Positions 42,801 through 51,867 of a stretch of DNA of 64,000 nucleotides are shown here, piece after piece (position 1 is the stretch's first letter; each line of letters begins with the position of its first letter). Where the stretch lies: contig NZ_AP024653.1 of assembly GCF_019977335.1 (NCBI RefSeq), forward strand, positions 1,240,001-1,304,000. Direction: 5' to 3'. The position numbers and the translations under genes are program-made. The notes below the pieces were generated by a model. The model was given only the letters and a program-made list of their open reading frames with translations. It ran no database searches and was not told where the DNA came from. Source of the stretch: Arthrobacter sp. NicSoilB4 (GTDB taxonomy: Bacteria > Actinomycetota > Actinomycetes > Actinomycetales > Micrococcaceae).

Positions 42801-44267
42801 CTAGCGCTCGGTGACCAGCGGCCGTTCCGGAGTATGCAGCCGGGTCATGAGCCGGGTGATGGTCCGTGGCACCCGGTCCCGGGTGGCCCGGGAGACCAGG
42901 ACCATCACGGCAAACGCCGCCGGAACTGTCCAGGCCGCGGGCTGCGCCAGCCAGGCCGGGGTTCCGCCGGCACCCAGCACGGCTCCGGCGACCATCGCTC
43001 CGCCGCACAGCACGGCTCCCGTCACCATGCCGGCGATCGCCCCGGCGTCGGTCAGCCCGCGCCACCAGATGCCCAGCAGGAGCACGGGGCAGATCGTCGA
43101 CGCGGTGAACGCGAACACCATCCCCACGCTGCCGGCCAGCGCGAGCGAACCCGTCATGGACGCGATGCCCAGCGGGACCACCGCAGAGATCACGGCCGCC
43201 CGACGGAAGCCCTGGACGCTGCCGCCGAAGAGGTCCTGGCTGATCACACCGGCGAGCGAGACCACCAGCCCGGAGGTCGTCGACAGGAATGCGGCGAACG
43301 CCCCGGCCACCACCAGCGCGGACAGCAGGTCCCCGGCCAACCCGCCCACCAGCTCACCGGGAAGCAGCAGCACCAGCGCATCCGCCTGCCCGCTCTGCGC
43401 CAAGTGGGGCGCGAAGACCCGGCCGATCAGCCCGTACGCCGTCGGGAACAGGTAGAACACCGACAGCAGGCCGAGGACAATCAGTGTGGTCCGGCGGGCC
43501 GACTGCCCGTCCGGATTCGTGTAGAAACGCACCAGCACATGCGGCAACCCCAGCGTCCCGAACAGCAGCGCCACCAGCAGGGAGATGTTCTGGTACATCC
43601 CCGCCGGTGCGGCGCCCGTCGGGTTCACGGACGCCTCTGCCGCGACGGGGGTTCCGGAATCCGCCAGCACGAAGAAGATGAACAGGACGGGCACGGCCAG
43701 CGCCGTCAGTTTCAGCCAGTACTGGAACGCCTGGACGAACGTGATGGACCGCATGCCGCCCGCCACCACGGTGAAGCAGACGACGGCGACCACCGCCACC
43801 ATTCCCACCCATGCCGGCAGCCCGGTAGTGATCCGGATGGCCAGCGCCGCGCCGTGGAGCTGCGGGACAATGTAGAGCCAGCCGACCATCACGACGACGA
43901 CGCTCGTGACGCTGCGGACCACCCTCGAATCGAGCCGCGCCTCGGTGAAGTCGGGGATCGTATAGGCGCCGGAACGGCGGAGCGGGGCGGCGACGAAGAG
44001 CAGCAGCATCAGGTAGCCGGCGGTGTAGCCCACCGGAAACCACAAGGCGTCCGTGCCGGAGAGCAGGATGAGCCCGGCGACGCCGAGGAAGCTCGCCGCC
44101 GAAAGATACTCGCCGCCGATCGCCGAGGCGTTCCACCAGGGCCGGACCGTGCGGGAAGCCACGTAGAAGTCGCCGGTGGTGCGCGAGATCCGCAGGCCGT
44201 AGAAACCGATGCCGGCCGTGGCCAGCGAGACGGCGGCGAACGCCACAATGCCGACGGCCGGGTTCAC
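42801..44267 (-). CDS. Sodium/solute symporter, acetate-permease type (copy 1)
   Basis: A 488-residue, 13-helix member of the solute:sodium symporter family. TVRPWWNASAIGGEYLSAASFLGVAGL is the ActP/MctC-type N-terminus; HVLVRFYTNPDGQSARRTTL and SALVVAGAFAAFLSTTSGLVVSLAGVISQDL are later family marks. Likely imports acetate or related monocarboxylates. GTG 44267 lies 7 bases after the stop of its small partner gene. It shares the transcription unit with LytS/LytR-like genes upstream, so it is probably under their control. About 50 residues shorter than copy 2 at 47 kb. Confidence 0.9.
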   Translation of the reverse strand: MNPAVGIVAFAAVSLATAGIGFYGLRISRTTGDFYVASRTVRPWWNASAIGGEYLSAASFLGVAGLILLSGTDALWFPVGYTAGYLMLLLFVAAPLRRSGAYTIPDFTEARLDSRVVRSVTSVVVVMVGWLYIVPQLHGAALAIRITTGLPAWVGMVAVVAVVCFTVVAGGMRSITFVQAFQYWLKLTALAVPVLFIFFVLADSGTPVAAEASVNPTGAAPAGMYQNISLLVALLFGTLGLPHVLVRFYTNPDGQSARRTTLIVLGLLSVFYLFPTAYGLIGRVFAPHLAQSGQADALVLLLPGELVGGLAGDLLSALVVAGAFAAFLSTTSGLVVSLAGVISQDLFGGSVQGFRRAAVISAVVPLGIASMTGSLALAGSVGMVFAFTASTICPVLLLGIWWRGLTDAGAIAGMVTGAVLCGGAMVAGAVLGAGGTPAWLAQPAAWTVPAAFAVMVLVSRATRDRVPRTITRLMTRLHTPERPLVTER

Positions 44268-44274
44268 GGGCGCA

Positions 44275-44652
44275 TCACTTGTCCCCGACGAGATCCCGGT
44301 AGCGGGACTCGTTCCGGGACGCCGTCCGGATATACAGCCAGGCGCTGAGGCCGACCACGGGATAGATTCCGGCGCCCAGCAGCACCCAGTCGAAGGGGAG
44401 GCCCATGATCGTTGATTCGGCGAGGCCGGGGACCAGTCCCAGCATGAGCGGGAATGCGGTCAGGATCAGCAGGAATCCGGCGGCCACCACCACCCCGAGC
44501 CGCAGCTGGGAGCGGATCAGTGAGCGGACGAACACCTGCCCGGCGTCGGACTCCTCGGCTGCCTCGCGCGAGTCGGCGGCCGACCGGATGGCCGGCAGCG
44601 CGCTGCTGCCTGCCTGCAAACTGCGGGGCGCGGTGACGCGGACGCGGGTCAT
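44275..44652 (-). CDS. Small membrane protein, DUF485-like partner of the symporter
   Basis: A 125-residue protein with two membrane helices (LRLGVVVAAGFLLILTAFPL; WVLLGAGIYPVVGLSAWLYI) and an Arg-rich, disordered N-terminus. Size, topology and place before an acetate-type symporter match the DUF485 protein encoded before copy 2, though sequence similarity is weak to my eye. Its start overlaps the regulator's stop by 4 bases (ATGA). Confidence 0.75.
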   Translation of the reverse strand: MTRVRVTAPRSLQAGSSALPAIRSAADSREAAEESDAGQVFVRSLIRSQLRLGVVVAAGFLLILTAFPLMLGLVPGLAESTIMGLPFDWVLLGAGIYPVVGLSAWLYIRTASRNESRYRDLVGDK

Positions 44653-45368
44653 GCCTGCGGCCGGATCCGGGTCGCCTCAAGCTTCTCCCGGACGGACGGC
44701 AGGTGCCGCCGGCTGATGGGCAGTTCGGCCCCTGCCACGGTGACACTGGGCCGGGCGGCGGCAAGCTTCATGTGGCTGACGTGGGTCAGCGCGATGAGGT
44801 AGGAACGGTGGATCCGGATAAAGCCGGCGTCCGCCCACTGCTGCTCGAGGTCGGCCAGCGGGACACGGATGAGGTAGCTGGCGTCGGCGGTGTGCAGCCT
44901 GGCGTAGTCGCCCTGGGCCTGGACGTAGGTGACGTCCTCGCGGCGGATCATTTTCGTGGTGCCGCCGAGGTCAACGGTGATCATCTCAGGCGGCGGCGCG
45001 CCGTCCTTGAGCAGCTCGCAGATCCGGCCGACGGACTTGGCCAGCCGCTCGGCCCGGACGGGTTTCAGCAGATAGTCCACGGCGGCCAGTTCAAAGGCTT
45101 CCAGGGCGCAGTCCTCGTCGGCGGTGACGAAGACGACGGCGGGCGGTTTGGTGCTGCGCGAGATGACGCGCGCGATGTCCAGGCCGGAGACCGCCGGCAT
45201 GTGGATGTCGAGGAAAACGGCGTCGACGTTCTCCGCTTCGAGGGCGCGCAGCGCCTCGGCCCCGGAGGACGCGCGGTGGATCATGCCGATCCGGTCGTCC
45301 TTGCCAAGCAGGAAGGCCAGTTCCTCGACAGCGGGCAGCTCGTCATCGGCGACGAGGACGTTAATCAT
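44649..45368 (-). CDS. LytTR-type response regulator
   Basis: A 239-residue regulator. The receiver domain (1-115) has the acidic pair in VADDE and phosphoacceptor Asp54 in AVFLDIHMPAVSG; Lys is in YLLKPVRAERL. The C-terminal LytTR DNA-binding domain is seen in YVQAQGDYARLHTADASYLIRVPLADLE and FIRIHRSYLIAL. It lies between the histidine kinase gene and the symporter genes on the same strand, so it probably regulates the symporters on one or both sides. Confidence 0.93.
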   Translation of the reverse strand: MINVLVADDELPAVEELAFLLGKDDRIGMIHRASSGAEALRALEAENVDAVFLDIHMPAVSGLDIARVISRSTKPPAVVFVTADEDCALEAFELAAVDYLLKPVRAERLAKSVGRICELLKDGAPPPEMITVDLGGTTKMIRREDVTYVQAQGDYARLHTADASYLIRVPLADLEQQWADAGFIRIHRSYLIALTHVSHMKLAAARPSVTVAGAELPISRRHLPSVREKLEATRIRPQA

Positions 45369-45410
45369 GGATCAAGACTACTGCCGCGGGCGCGTCAGCC
45401 GGCCGCAGGC

Positions 45411-46628
45411 TCAGGCGTCGTGCCGGGGCTGCGACTTGGGGACGCGCATCGTGATCAGGGTGCCTTCGCCGGGCGCAGTTTCGATCACGAGCCCGTTGTC
45501 GTCGCCGTACACCTGCCGCAGCCGGGCATCGACGTTGCGGAGCCCCACATGGTCGCCCTCACCGTGCCCGGCGAGGACTGCCCGCAGCTGCTCCGGATCC
45601 ATGCCCACGCCGTCGTCCTCGATGGTCACCTCCGCGAAGGCGCCGGAGTCGTTGGCCGTGATGGAGATGTGGCCCGGCCCCTCCTTGGCCTCCAGCCCGT
45701 GCCGGACCGCGTTTTCCACGAGTGGCTGCAGGCTCAGGAACGGGATCACGGTGCTGAGCACCTCGGGGGCGATCCGCAGGCTCACCTGCACGCGGTCCCC
45801 GAACCGTGCCCGTTCCAGCAGCAGGTAGCGGTCGATGCAGCGCAGCTCCTCCGCGAGGGTGGTGAAGTCGCCGTGCCGGCGGAAGGAATAGCGGGTGAAG
45901 TCGGCGAACTCCACCACCAGCTCGCGCGCCCGGACCGGATCCGTGTTGATGAACGAGGCGATCGCGTTCAGGGAGTTGTAGATGAAGTGCGGGCTGATCT
46001 GCGCCCGGAGCGCCCGCACTTCGGCTTCCATCAGCAGCGTGCGCGAAGCATCCAGTTCGGCCAGTTCCACCTGCGTCGCCACCCAGTCGGCCACCTCGCT
46101 GGTGGCCCGGACCAGCCCGGCGCCGGCCGCCGGTGCGAAGGCGGCCACCACGCCCACCACCCGGGTCCCGGTCTTGATCGGGGCGATCACCGCGGCGCGT
46201 TCCACGTCCGGGCGCGTCGCGACGGCGCCTTTGCCCTGCGCGAGTTCCTGCACCTCGCCGGCCGGGATCACGGCGGTGTGGCCGCCGTCGAGCACTCCCG
46301 CCGACAGCTCCATCAGCAGCGGTTTGAGTTCCTCGCCGGCACCGTCCCAGGCGAGCACCCCGGAGGCGTCGGTGATCGCCAGGGCGTCGCAGCCCAGCAG
46401 GCTGCGCAGCTGCCGGCTCGCCTTGGCGGCACCGGCCGGATTGAGCCCGGTCCGCAGGTGCTGGCCGGCGCGGGAGGCCGCGTGCAGCGTCTTGTAGGTG
46501 GCCCGCTCCGCGTCGGTGCCAAGCTCCCGGAAGGAGCGGAGCACCTTCAGTCCCACAGCGACGACGACGGCGATCGCCGCCGCGATCACGGCGATGGCGG
46601 CGGCGGTGAACAGGGGAGAGTCGGGCAT
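45411..46628 (-). CDS. LytS-type sensor histidine kinase
   Basis: A 405-residue kinase. One N-terminal helix (about 8-30) anchors it; a GAF-like domain covers about 65-190; the His_kinase domain has the phosphoacceptor His214 in QISPHFIYNSLNAIASF, and the ATPase domain shows PLVENAVRHGL, DDGVGMDPEQL and GLRNVDARL. Unlike staphylococcal LytS it lacks the multi-helix 7TM-like sensor. ATG 46628 has no clear RBS; GTG 46649 is an alternative. It is divergent from the DUF485-actP pair. Confidence 0.92.
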   Translation of the reverse strand: MPDSPLFTAAAIAVIAAAIAVVVAVGLKVLRSFRELGTDAERATYKTLHAASRAGQHLRTGLNPAGAAKASRQLRSLLGCDALAITDASGVLAWDGAGEELKPLLMELSAGVLDGGHTAVIPAGEVQELAQGKGAVATRPDVERAAVIAPIKTGTRVVGVVAAFAPAAGAGLVRATSEVADWVATQVELAELDASRTLLMEAEVRALRAQISPHFIYNSLNAIASFINTDPVRARELVVEFADFTRYSFRRHGDFTTLAEELRCIDRYLLLERARFGDRVQVSLRIAPEVLSTVIPFLSLQPLVENAVRHGLEAKEGPGHISITANDSGAFAEVTIEDDGVGMDPEQLRAVLAGHGEGDHVGLRNVDARLRQVYGDDNGLVIETAPGEGTLITMRVPKSQPRHDA

Positions 46629-46781
46629 GGGCCCAGCGTATCGCGGCACCTGCCGGACGGGGCCGCAGGTGCGTCCGACTGCCTTTCAGGCACGGTTTCA
46701 GGCGCCGCTGAGCGCAGCATCGGGACCGTTGAGCGACGCAGGGCACGGCGGATCTGGAATGTAAGCCGCATCACAGGAGAC

Positions 46782-46797
46782 AGTGATTGCAGTCACA
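46782..46797. promoter_or_regulatory. CRP/GlxR-type site upstream of the DUF485-actP operon
   Basis: AGTGATTGCAGTCACA matches the consensus TGTGA-N6-TCACA except for the first base. It lies 72 bases before the DUF485 start in the region shared with lytS. In corynebacteria GlxR controls acetate and monocarboxylate uptake genes, so the context fits. Confidence 0.6.
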
Positions 46798-46868
46798 TTG
46801 GCCGGAGGGCTGTTCGGAGCAGGCCAGGGCAGCCGGTGTGGACTCGCCAGTCTCAATGAGGAGGAACG

Positions 46869-47249
46869 ATGGGTAACGAAGCCCAAGAAACGGACGCTAC
46901 GGCGGCCGTGGACTTCAAGGAAGTCCAGTCGACGCCGCGGTTCCAGGAATTGCGCAAACGTCACCGCAGCTTTGTCTTTCCGATGGCCATTGCATTCCTG
47001 CTCTGGTACTTCGCTTATGTCCTGCTGGCCGACTACGCGGTGGAGTTCATGTCCACCAAGGTCTGGGGCAACATCAACATCGGCCTGATCCTGGGCCTGC
47101 TTCAGTTCGTGACCACGTTCGCCATCACCGGCTGGTACGTCAGCTACTCGAACCGGAGGCTGGACCCCATCGCCGCCGAAATCCGTCAGGAAATCGAAGG
47201 CCACGAGTTCGACAAGCACGGTAATCCAGTGAGCGGATCGGCAAAATGA
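46869..47249 (+). CDS. DUF485 small membrane subunit
   Basis: A 126-residue protein with the DUF485 pattern: FQELRKRHRSFVFPMAIAFLLWYFAYVLLADYA (helix 1, about 37-60) and GLILGLLQFVTTFAITGWYVSY (helix 2), then a charged tail. DUF485 genes regularly precede acetate permeases and are thought to assist them. Its stop overlaps the actP start by 4 bases, so translation is coupled. Confidence 0.92.
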   Translation: MGNEAQETDATAAVDFKEVQSTPRFQELRKRHRSFVFPMAIAFLLWYFAYVLLADYAVEFMSTKVWGNINIGLILGLLQFVTTFAITGWYVSYSNRRLDPIAAEIRQEIEGHEFDKHGNPVSGSAK

Positions 47250-48865
47250 CAACATTGATGGTTCCCGCGGTCAACGTCGCCGCCCTCAAAGACACCACCC
47301 TGCTGAACATGGGCATCTTCGCCCTGTTCGTGGCGGTCACCATGGTGATTGTGTTCCGCGCCAGCCGCAACAACAAGACGGCCGCCGACTACTACGCGGC
47401 CGGACGTTCGTTCACCGGTTCGCAGAACGGCACCGCCATCGCCGGCGACTACTTGTCCGCCGCCTCGTTCCTGGGCATCACCGGGGCCATTGCCATCAAC
47501 GGCTACGACGGCTTTATGTATTCGATCGGCTTCCTCGTCGCCTGGCTCGTCGCCCTGCTGCTCGTCGCTGAGCTCCTGCGCAACACGGGCAAGTTCACCA
47601 TGGCCGATGTGCTCTCCTTCCGGCTCAAGCAGCGCCCCGTGCGCATTGCCGCCGCCATCTCCACCCTTGCGGTTTGCTTCTTCTACCTGCTGGCCCAGAT
47701 GGCCGGCGCCGGCAGCCTGATCTCCCTGCTGCTGGGCATCAGCGACTGGGGCGGGCAGGCGCTGGTGATCATCGTCGTCGGCGCCCTGATGATCATGTAC
47801 GTCCTGATCGGCGGCATGAAGGGCACCACCTGGGTCCAGATCATCAAGGCCATCCTGCTGATTGCCGGCGCCGCGGTCATGACCTTCTGGGTCCTGGCAA
47901 TCTACGGCTTCAACCTCTCCTCCCTGCTCGGTGGCGCCGTCGAAACCGCGGGCAACCCGGCCATCCTCAACCCGGGACTGCAATACGGCAAGTCCGAGAC
48001 CTCCAAGCTCGACTTCATGTCCCTTGGCCTGGCCCTGGTCCTGGGCACCGCCGCCCTGCCGCACGTGCTGATGCGCTTCTACACGGTCCCGACCGCCAAG
48101 GAAGCCCGCAAGTCCGTGGTCTGGTCCATCTGGCTGATCGGCCTGTTCTACCTGTTCACACTGGTGCTCGGCTACGGTGCCGCGGCACTGGTGGGCGCCG
48201 ACACCATCAAGGCCGCCCCGGGCGGCGTCAACTCGGCCGCGCCGCTGCTCGCGTTCCACCTCGGCGGACCGCTGCTGCTCGGTTTCATCTCGGCCGTGGC
48301 CTTCGCGACCATCCTGGCGGTTGTCGCGGGCCTCACCATCACCGCAGCTGCCTCGTTCGCCCACGACATCTACGCCAACGTCCTGGCCAAGGGCAAGGCC
48401 GACCCCGACACCGAGGTCAAGGTGGCGCGGAAGACCGTTGTTGTGATCGGCATCCTGGCGATCATCGGCGGCATCTTCGCCAACGGACAGAACGTCGCGT
48501 TCCTCGTGGCGCTGGCCTTTGCCGTGGCGGCCTCGGCCAACCTCCCCACCATCCTGTACTCGCTGTTCTGGCGCCGCTTCACCACCCAGGGCGCCATCTG
48601 GAGCATGTACGGCGGACTGGGCTCGGCGATCATCCTGATTGCGCTGTCGCCGGTGGTCTCGGGCGCCAAGACGTCCATGATCCCGGGCGCCAACTTCGCG
48701 ATCTTCCCGCTGAGCAACCCCGGCATCGTCTCCATCCCGCTCGCGTTCTTCCTGGGCTGGCTGGGCACGGTACTGGACAAGAAGCTGGAAGACACCACCA
48801 AGCAGGCCGAAATGGAAGTCCGTTCCCTTACCGGTGTGGGCGCCGAAAAGGCCACCAACCACTAA
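47246..48865 (+). CDS. actP: Cation/acetate symporter ActP (copy 2)
   Basis: A 539-residue sodium/solute symporter with 13 or more helices. AADYYAAGRSFTGSQNGTAIAGDYLSAASFLGITGAIA is the family N-terminus; HVLMRFYTVPTAKEARKSVV and FATILAVVAGLTITAAASFAHDIY are later marks. Imports acetate, propionate or pyruvate with a cation. Preceded by DUF485, a likely CRP/GlxR site, and a divergent LytSR-type system; followed by a strong terminator. Confidence 0.93.
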   Translation: MTTLMVPAVNVAALKDTTLLNMGIFALFVAVTMVIVFRASRNNKTAADYYAAGRSFTGSQNGTAIAGDYLSAASFLGITGAIAINGYDGFMYSIGFLVAWLVALLLVAELLRNTGKFTMADVLSFRLKQRPVRIAAAISTLAVCFFYLLAQMAGAGSLISLLLGISDWGGQALVIIVVGALMIMYVLIGGMKGTTWVQIIKAILLIAGAAVMTFWVLAIYGFNLSSLLGGAVETAGNPAILNPGLQYGKSETSKLDFMSLGLALVLGTAALPHVLMRFYTVPTAKEARKSVVWSIWLIGLFYLFTLVLGYGAAALVGADTIKAAPGGVNSAAPLLAFHLGGPLLLGFISAVAFATILAVVAGLTITAAASFAHDIYANVLAKGKADPDTEVKVARKTVVVIGILAIIGGIFANGQNVAFLVALAFAVAASANLPTILYSLFWRRFTTQGAIWSMYGGLGSAIILIALSPVVSGAKTSMIPGANFAIFPLSNPGIVSIPLAFFLGWLGTVLDKKLEDTTKQAEMEVRSLTGVGAEKATNH

Positions 48866-48897
48866 GGGCATCGGCGGACCCCCGCCCGCTCACACCA

Positions 48898-48932
48898 CAG
48901 GAGCCCCCGTGCAACCCGCACGGGGGCTCCTG
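48898..48932 (+). terminator. Hairpin terminator after actP
   Basis: CAGGAGCCCCCGTGC pairs exactly with GCACGGGGGCTCCTG around a 5-base loop; outer ACCACA/TGTGGT can extend it. No T run. Confidence 0.75.
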
Positions 48933-49009
48933 CCGTGTGGTCCCGGCTCCGGAGTTCCGCAGCCACTCCCGGTGCCGCCGTGAACCCTGCGGGCGCGCCG
49001 GCGGAACCG

Positions 49010-49483
49010 TCAGACGTCGGCGGAGCCGCGCTCCAGCAGGGGCTGCATCCGGAACGGGATCATCTCGCTCATGGCCAGGGCGGTGTCCGTCCGGTCCACG
49101 CCGTCGCAGGACAGGATCTTGCCGTTGATCCGGAACAGGTCCTCGGCGTCGAGCGCTACCACCCGCAACAGGAGATCCGCCGAGCCTGTCAGGCCGTAGC
49201 CCTCCAGAATCTCCGGAATGCCAGCCAGTTCCACGGCGAGCTGGCCGAGTTTCTGCTGCTGGACATGCACCGAGATGAACGCCATCAGCGGGTAGCCCAG
49301 CGATGCCGGGTTGATGCGGCGCTCAAAGGACAGGAAGACGTGTTTCTTCTCCAGCTGGGCCATCCGGGCCTGCACGGTATTCCGCGACAATCCGAGCTTC
49401 TGGGCCAGCGCCACGACGGTCCGCCTGGGGTCGCGTGCCATGGCCGAAAGCAGGCGCGTGTCGGTGCCATCCAAGGGTTGCAT
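49010..49483 (-). CDS. Lrp/AsnC-family transcriptional regulator
   Basis: A 157-residue regulator. The helix-turn-helix is RTVVALAQKLGLSRNTVQARMAQLEKKHV; the RAM effector domain follows (FISVHVQQQKLGQLAVELAGIPE and LTGSADLLLRVVALDAEDLF). ATG 49483 fits the family; GTG 49501 would add six residues, and neither has a clear RBS. It is divergent from bkdABC, the classic position of BkdR, which senses branched-chain amino acids. It probably activates or represses that operon. Confidence 0.9.
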   Translation of the reverse strand: MQPLDGTDTRLLSAMARDPRRTVVALAQKLGLSRNTVQARMAQLEKKHVFLSFERRINPASLGYPLMAFISVHVQQQKLGQLAVELAGIPEILEGYGLTGSADLLLRVVALDAEDLFRINGKILSCDGVDRTDTALAMSEMIPFRMQPLLERGSADV

Positions 49484-49567
49484 AATGCGCAAGATTAGCA
49501 CGGTGCAACGGCCCCCGGCAGTGCAGAATGCTCAATTTATCCGCAGGCGGTTGTACCCAATGGGCAT

Positions 49568-49583
49568 TGTGAGTAGGGTCACA
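49568..49583. promoter_or_regulatory. Perfect CRP/GlxR-type site between the Lrp gene and bkdA
   Basis: TGTGAGTAGGGTCACA matches TGTGA-N6-TCACA exactly. It lies 96 bases before the chosen bkdA start and 85 bases before the Lrp start. It suggests cAMP-dependent control of branched-chain 2-oxo acid breakdown. Confidence 0.7.
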
Positions 49584-49678
49584 ACTATCCGGGGCAACGG
49601 CGCCCGGGCGGCCGGTGCGCGCCAGGATCACGAGTCCTGCGAGTAACGGTCAGACGACGTCAGAAGGTGCGGACAACT

Positions 49679-50857
49679 GTGTTTACCGACGACGCGGGCA
49701 AGGGCGGCATTTCCGCCGGGGGCCCCGGGAACAGTGCAGAATCAAACAGGCGGACGGGCGGGGACCTCGTCCAACTCATCACCCCCGGGGGTGAACGCGT
49801 AAGCCATCCGGAGTTCGATCCCTGGGTCCAGGACGTCAGTGACGAGCAGCTCGGTGCGCTCTACGAGGACATGGTGGTCATCCGCCGGATCGACGCCGAG
49901 GCCACCGCCCTGCAGCGTCAGGGCGAACTTGCCCTCTGGCCGCCGCTGCTGGGCCAGGAAGCCTCCCAGATCGGCTCGGCACGGGCCCTCCGTGACGACG
50001 ATTTCGTTTTCCCCAGCTACCGTGACAACGGCGTCGCCTACTGCCGGGGAGTAAACCCCGAGGACATCGTCAAAGCCTGGCGGGGCAACGCCCTGGCCGG
50101 CTGGGACCCCTACACGGTCAACGTCGCCACGCAGCAGATCATCATCGGCGCCCAGACCCTGCACGCCACCGGCTACGCGATGGGCATCCAGAACGACGGC
50201 GCCGACTCGGTCGCCGTGGCCTATTTCGGCGACGGCGCCACGAGCGAGGGCGATGTCAACGAGGCCCTAGTGTTCGCCGCCAGCTTCCAGTCTCCTGTGG
50301 TCTTCTTCTGCCAGAACAACCACTGGGCCATCTCCGAGCCCGTCCGGCTGCAATCGCACATCCAGATCGCGGACCGCGCCGCAGGCTTCGGCATCCCCAG
50401 CATGCGGGTGGACGGCAACGACGTCCTGGCCGTGATGGCCGCGACCCGCATCGCCATCGACCGCGCACGACGCGGCGGCGGCCCCACCTTCATCGAGGCC
50501 GTCACCTACCGCATGGGCCCGCACACGACGGCGGATGACCCCACCCGGTACCGCGACGCCAACGAGCTCGAGGACTGGGCCGCCAAGGACCCGATCGCCC
50601 GGCTGAAGTCGCTGCTGGAACGCAAGGGGCTCCTCACCGAGGACCTCGAAACCGCAGTCGCCGCCAAGGCGGACGCCGTCGCGAAGGCACTGCGGGCGGG
50701 CACCATTAACATGCCCGAGCCGGCGCCGATGGACATCTTCAAGCACGTCTACAGCACGCCCAATTCCTCGCTGGACCGCCAGCAGGACCACTATTCCCGT
50801 TACCTGGCTTCCTTCGGCGATCCCGCAGAAGCCGCTTCTGAAGAAGGTGCACGCTGA
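49679..50857 (+). CDS. bkdA: Branched-chain 2-oxo acid dehydrogenase E1 alpha
   Basis: A 392-residue thiamine-diphosphate subunit that decarboxylates branched 2-oxo acids from Leu, Ile and Val. The ThDP motif is AVAYFGDGATSEGDVNEALVFAASFQSPVVFFCQNN; phosphorylation-loop region YRMGPHTTADDPTRYRD fits the family. GTG 49679 has AGAAGG 12 bases upstream; GTG 49667 is possible. It could be annotated as pyruvate dehydrogenase E1 alpha, but the downstream E2 and the leucine genes favour the branched-chain role. Overlaps bkdB by one base. Confidence 0.9.
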   Translation: MFTDDAGKGGISAGGPGNSAESNRRTGGDLVQLITPGGERVSHPEFDPWVQDVSDEQLGALYEDMVVIRRIDAEATALQRQGELALWPPLLGQEASQIGSARALRDDDFVFPSYRDNGVAYCRGVNPEDIVKAWRGNALAGWDPYTVNVATQQIIIGAQTLHATGYAMGIQNDGADSVAVAYFGDGATSEGDVNEALVFAASFQSPVVFFCQNNHWAISEPVRLQSHIQIADRAAGFGIPSMRVDGNDVLAVMAATRIAIDRARRGGGPTFIEAVTYRMGPHTTADDPTRYRDANELEDWAAKDPIARLKSLLERKGLLTEDLETAVAAKADAVAKALRAGTINMPEPAPMDIFKHVYSTPNSSLDRQQDHYSRYLASFGDPAEAASEEGAR

Positions 50858-51867
50858 TGACGAAGATGACCTTCGCCCGAGCCATCAATTCGGGCCTGCG
50901 CAAGTCCCTCGAGAACGATCCCAAGGTGATCCTCATGGGCGAGGACATCGGCGCCCTCGGCGGCGTCTTCCGCGTCACCGACGGCCTGCAGAAGGACTTC
51001 GGCAAGCACCGCGTCGTGGACACCCCGCTGGCCGAGTCCGGCATCATGGGCACCGCCGTCGGACTCGCGTACCGCGGCTACCGTCCGGTGGTGGAGATCC
51101 AGTTTGACGGCTTCATCTACCCGGCGTTCGACCAGATCGTCAGCCAAGTCGCCAAGATGCATTACCGCACCCAGGGCGCCGTCAAGATGCCCATCACCAT
51201 CCGCGTGCCGTTCGGCGGCGGCATCGGCTCCCCGGAACACCACTCCGAGTCGCCGGAGGCCTACTTCACCCACACGTCCGGACTGCGCGTCGTCAGCGTC
51301 TCCAACCCGCAGGACGCGTACACGATGATCCAGCAGGCCATCGCCTCGGATGATCCGGTGCTGTACTTCGAACCCAAGCGCCGCTACCACGACAAGGGCG
51401 AGGTGGACGAGACCCTTGACCTCGGCGCCGCCCTGTCCCTGGAGAAGGCCCGCGTCGTCACCGAAGGCACGGACGTGACGCTCGTGGCCTACGGCCCGCT
51501 CGTCAAGACCGCCAAGGACGCCGCACTCGCCGCCGCCGACGAGGGCGTGTCGGTCGAGGTCATCGACCTGCGCTCACTCGCACCGTTGGACTTCGCGACG
51601 CTGGAAGCCTCGGTCCGGAAGACCGGCCGGCTCGTCATCACGCACGAAGCCTCCCAGACCGGCGGCATCGGCGCCGAGGTCGCCGCCAGCATTACCGAAC
51701 GGTGCTTCTACCACCTTGAGGCCGCCCCGGTCCGGGTCACGGGCTTCGACGTCCCGTACCCGTACTCAAAGCTTGAAATGCACCACCTCCCGGGTCTGGA
51801 TCGGATCCTGGACGGCGTCGACCGTGCACTGGGCCGCCCCAACTCCCTGAGCGGACTGGAAGGATGA
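50857..51867 (+). CDS. bkdB: Branched-chain 2-oxo acid dehydrogenase E1 beta
   Basis: A 336-residue partner of E1 alpha that completes the thiamine-diphosphate site. Marks are VILMGEDIGALGGVFRVTDGLQ, DTPLAESGIMGTAVGLAYRGYRPVVEIQF (with the catalytic Glu) and the C-terminal LVITHEASQTGGIGAEVAASI. Start ATG 50857 shares its A with the stop of bkdA; GAAGAAGG lies upstream. Overlaps bkdC by 4 bases. Confidence 0.93.
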   Translation: MTKMTFARAINSGLRKSLENDPKVILMGEDIGALGGVFRVTDGLQKDFGKHRVVDTPLAESGIMGTAVGLAYRGYRPVVEIQFDGFIYPAFDQIVSQVAKMHYRTQGAVKMPITIRVPFGGGIGSPEHHSESPEAYFTHTSGLRVVSVSNPQDAYTMIQQAIASDDPVLYFEPKRRYHDKGEVDETLDLGAALSLEKARVVTEGTDVTLVAYGPLVKTAKDAALAAADEGVSVEVIDLRSLAPLDFATLEASVRKTGRLVITHEASQTGGIGAEVAASITERCFYHLEAAPVRVTGFDVPYPYSKLEMHHLPGLDRILDGVDRALGRPNSLSGLEG

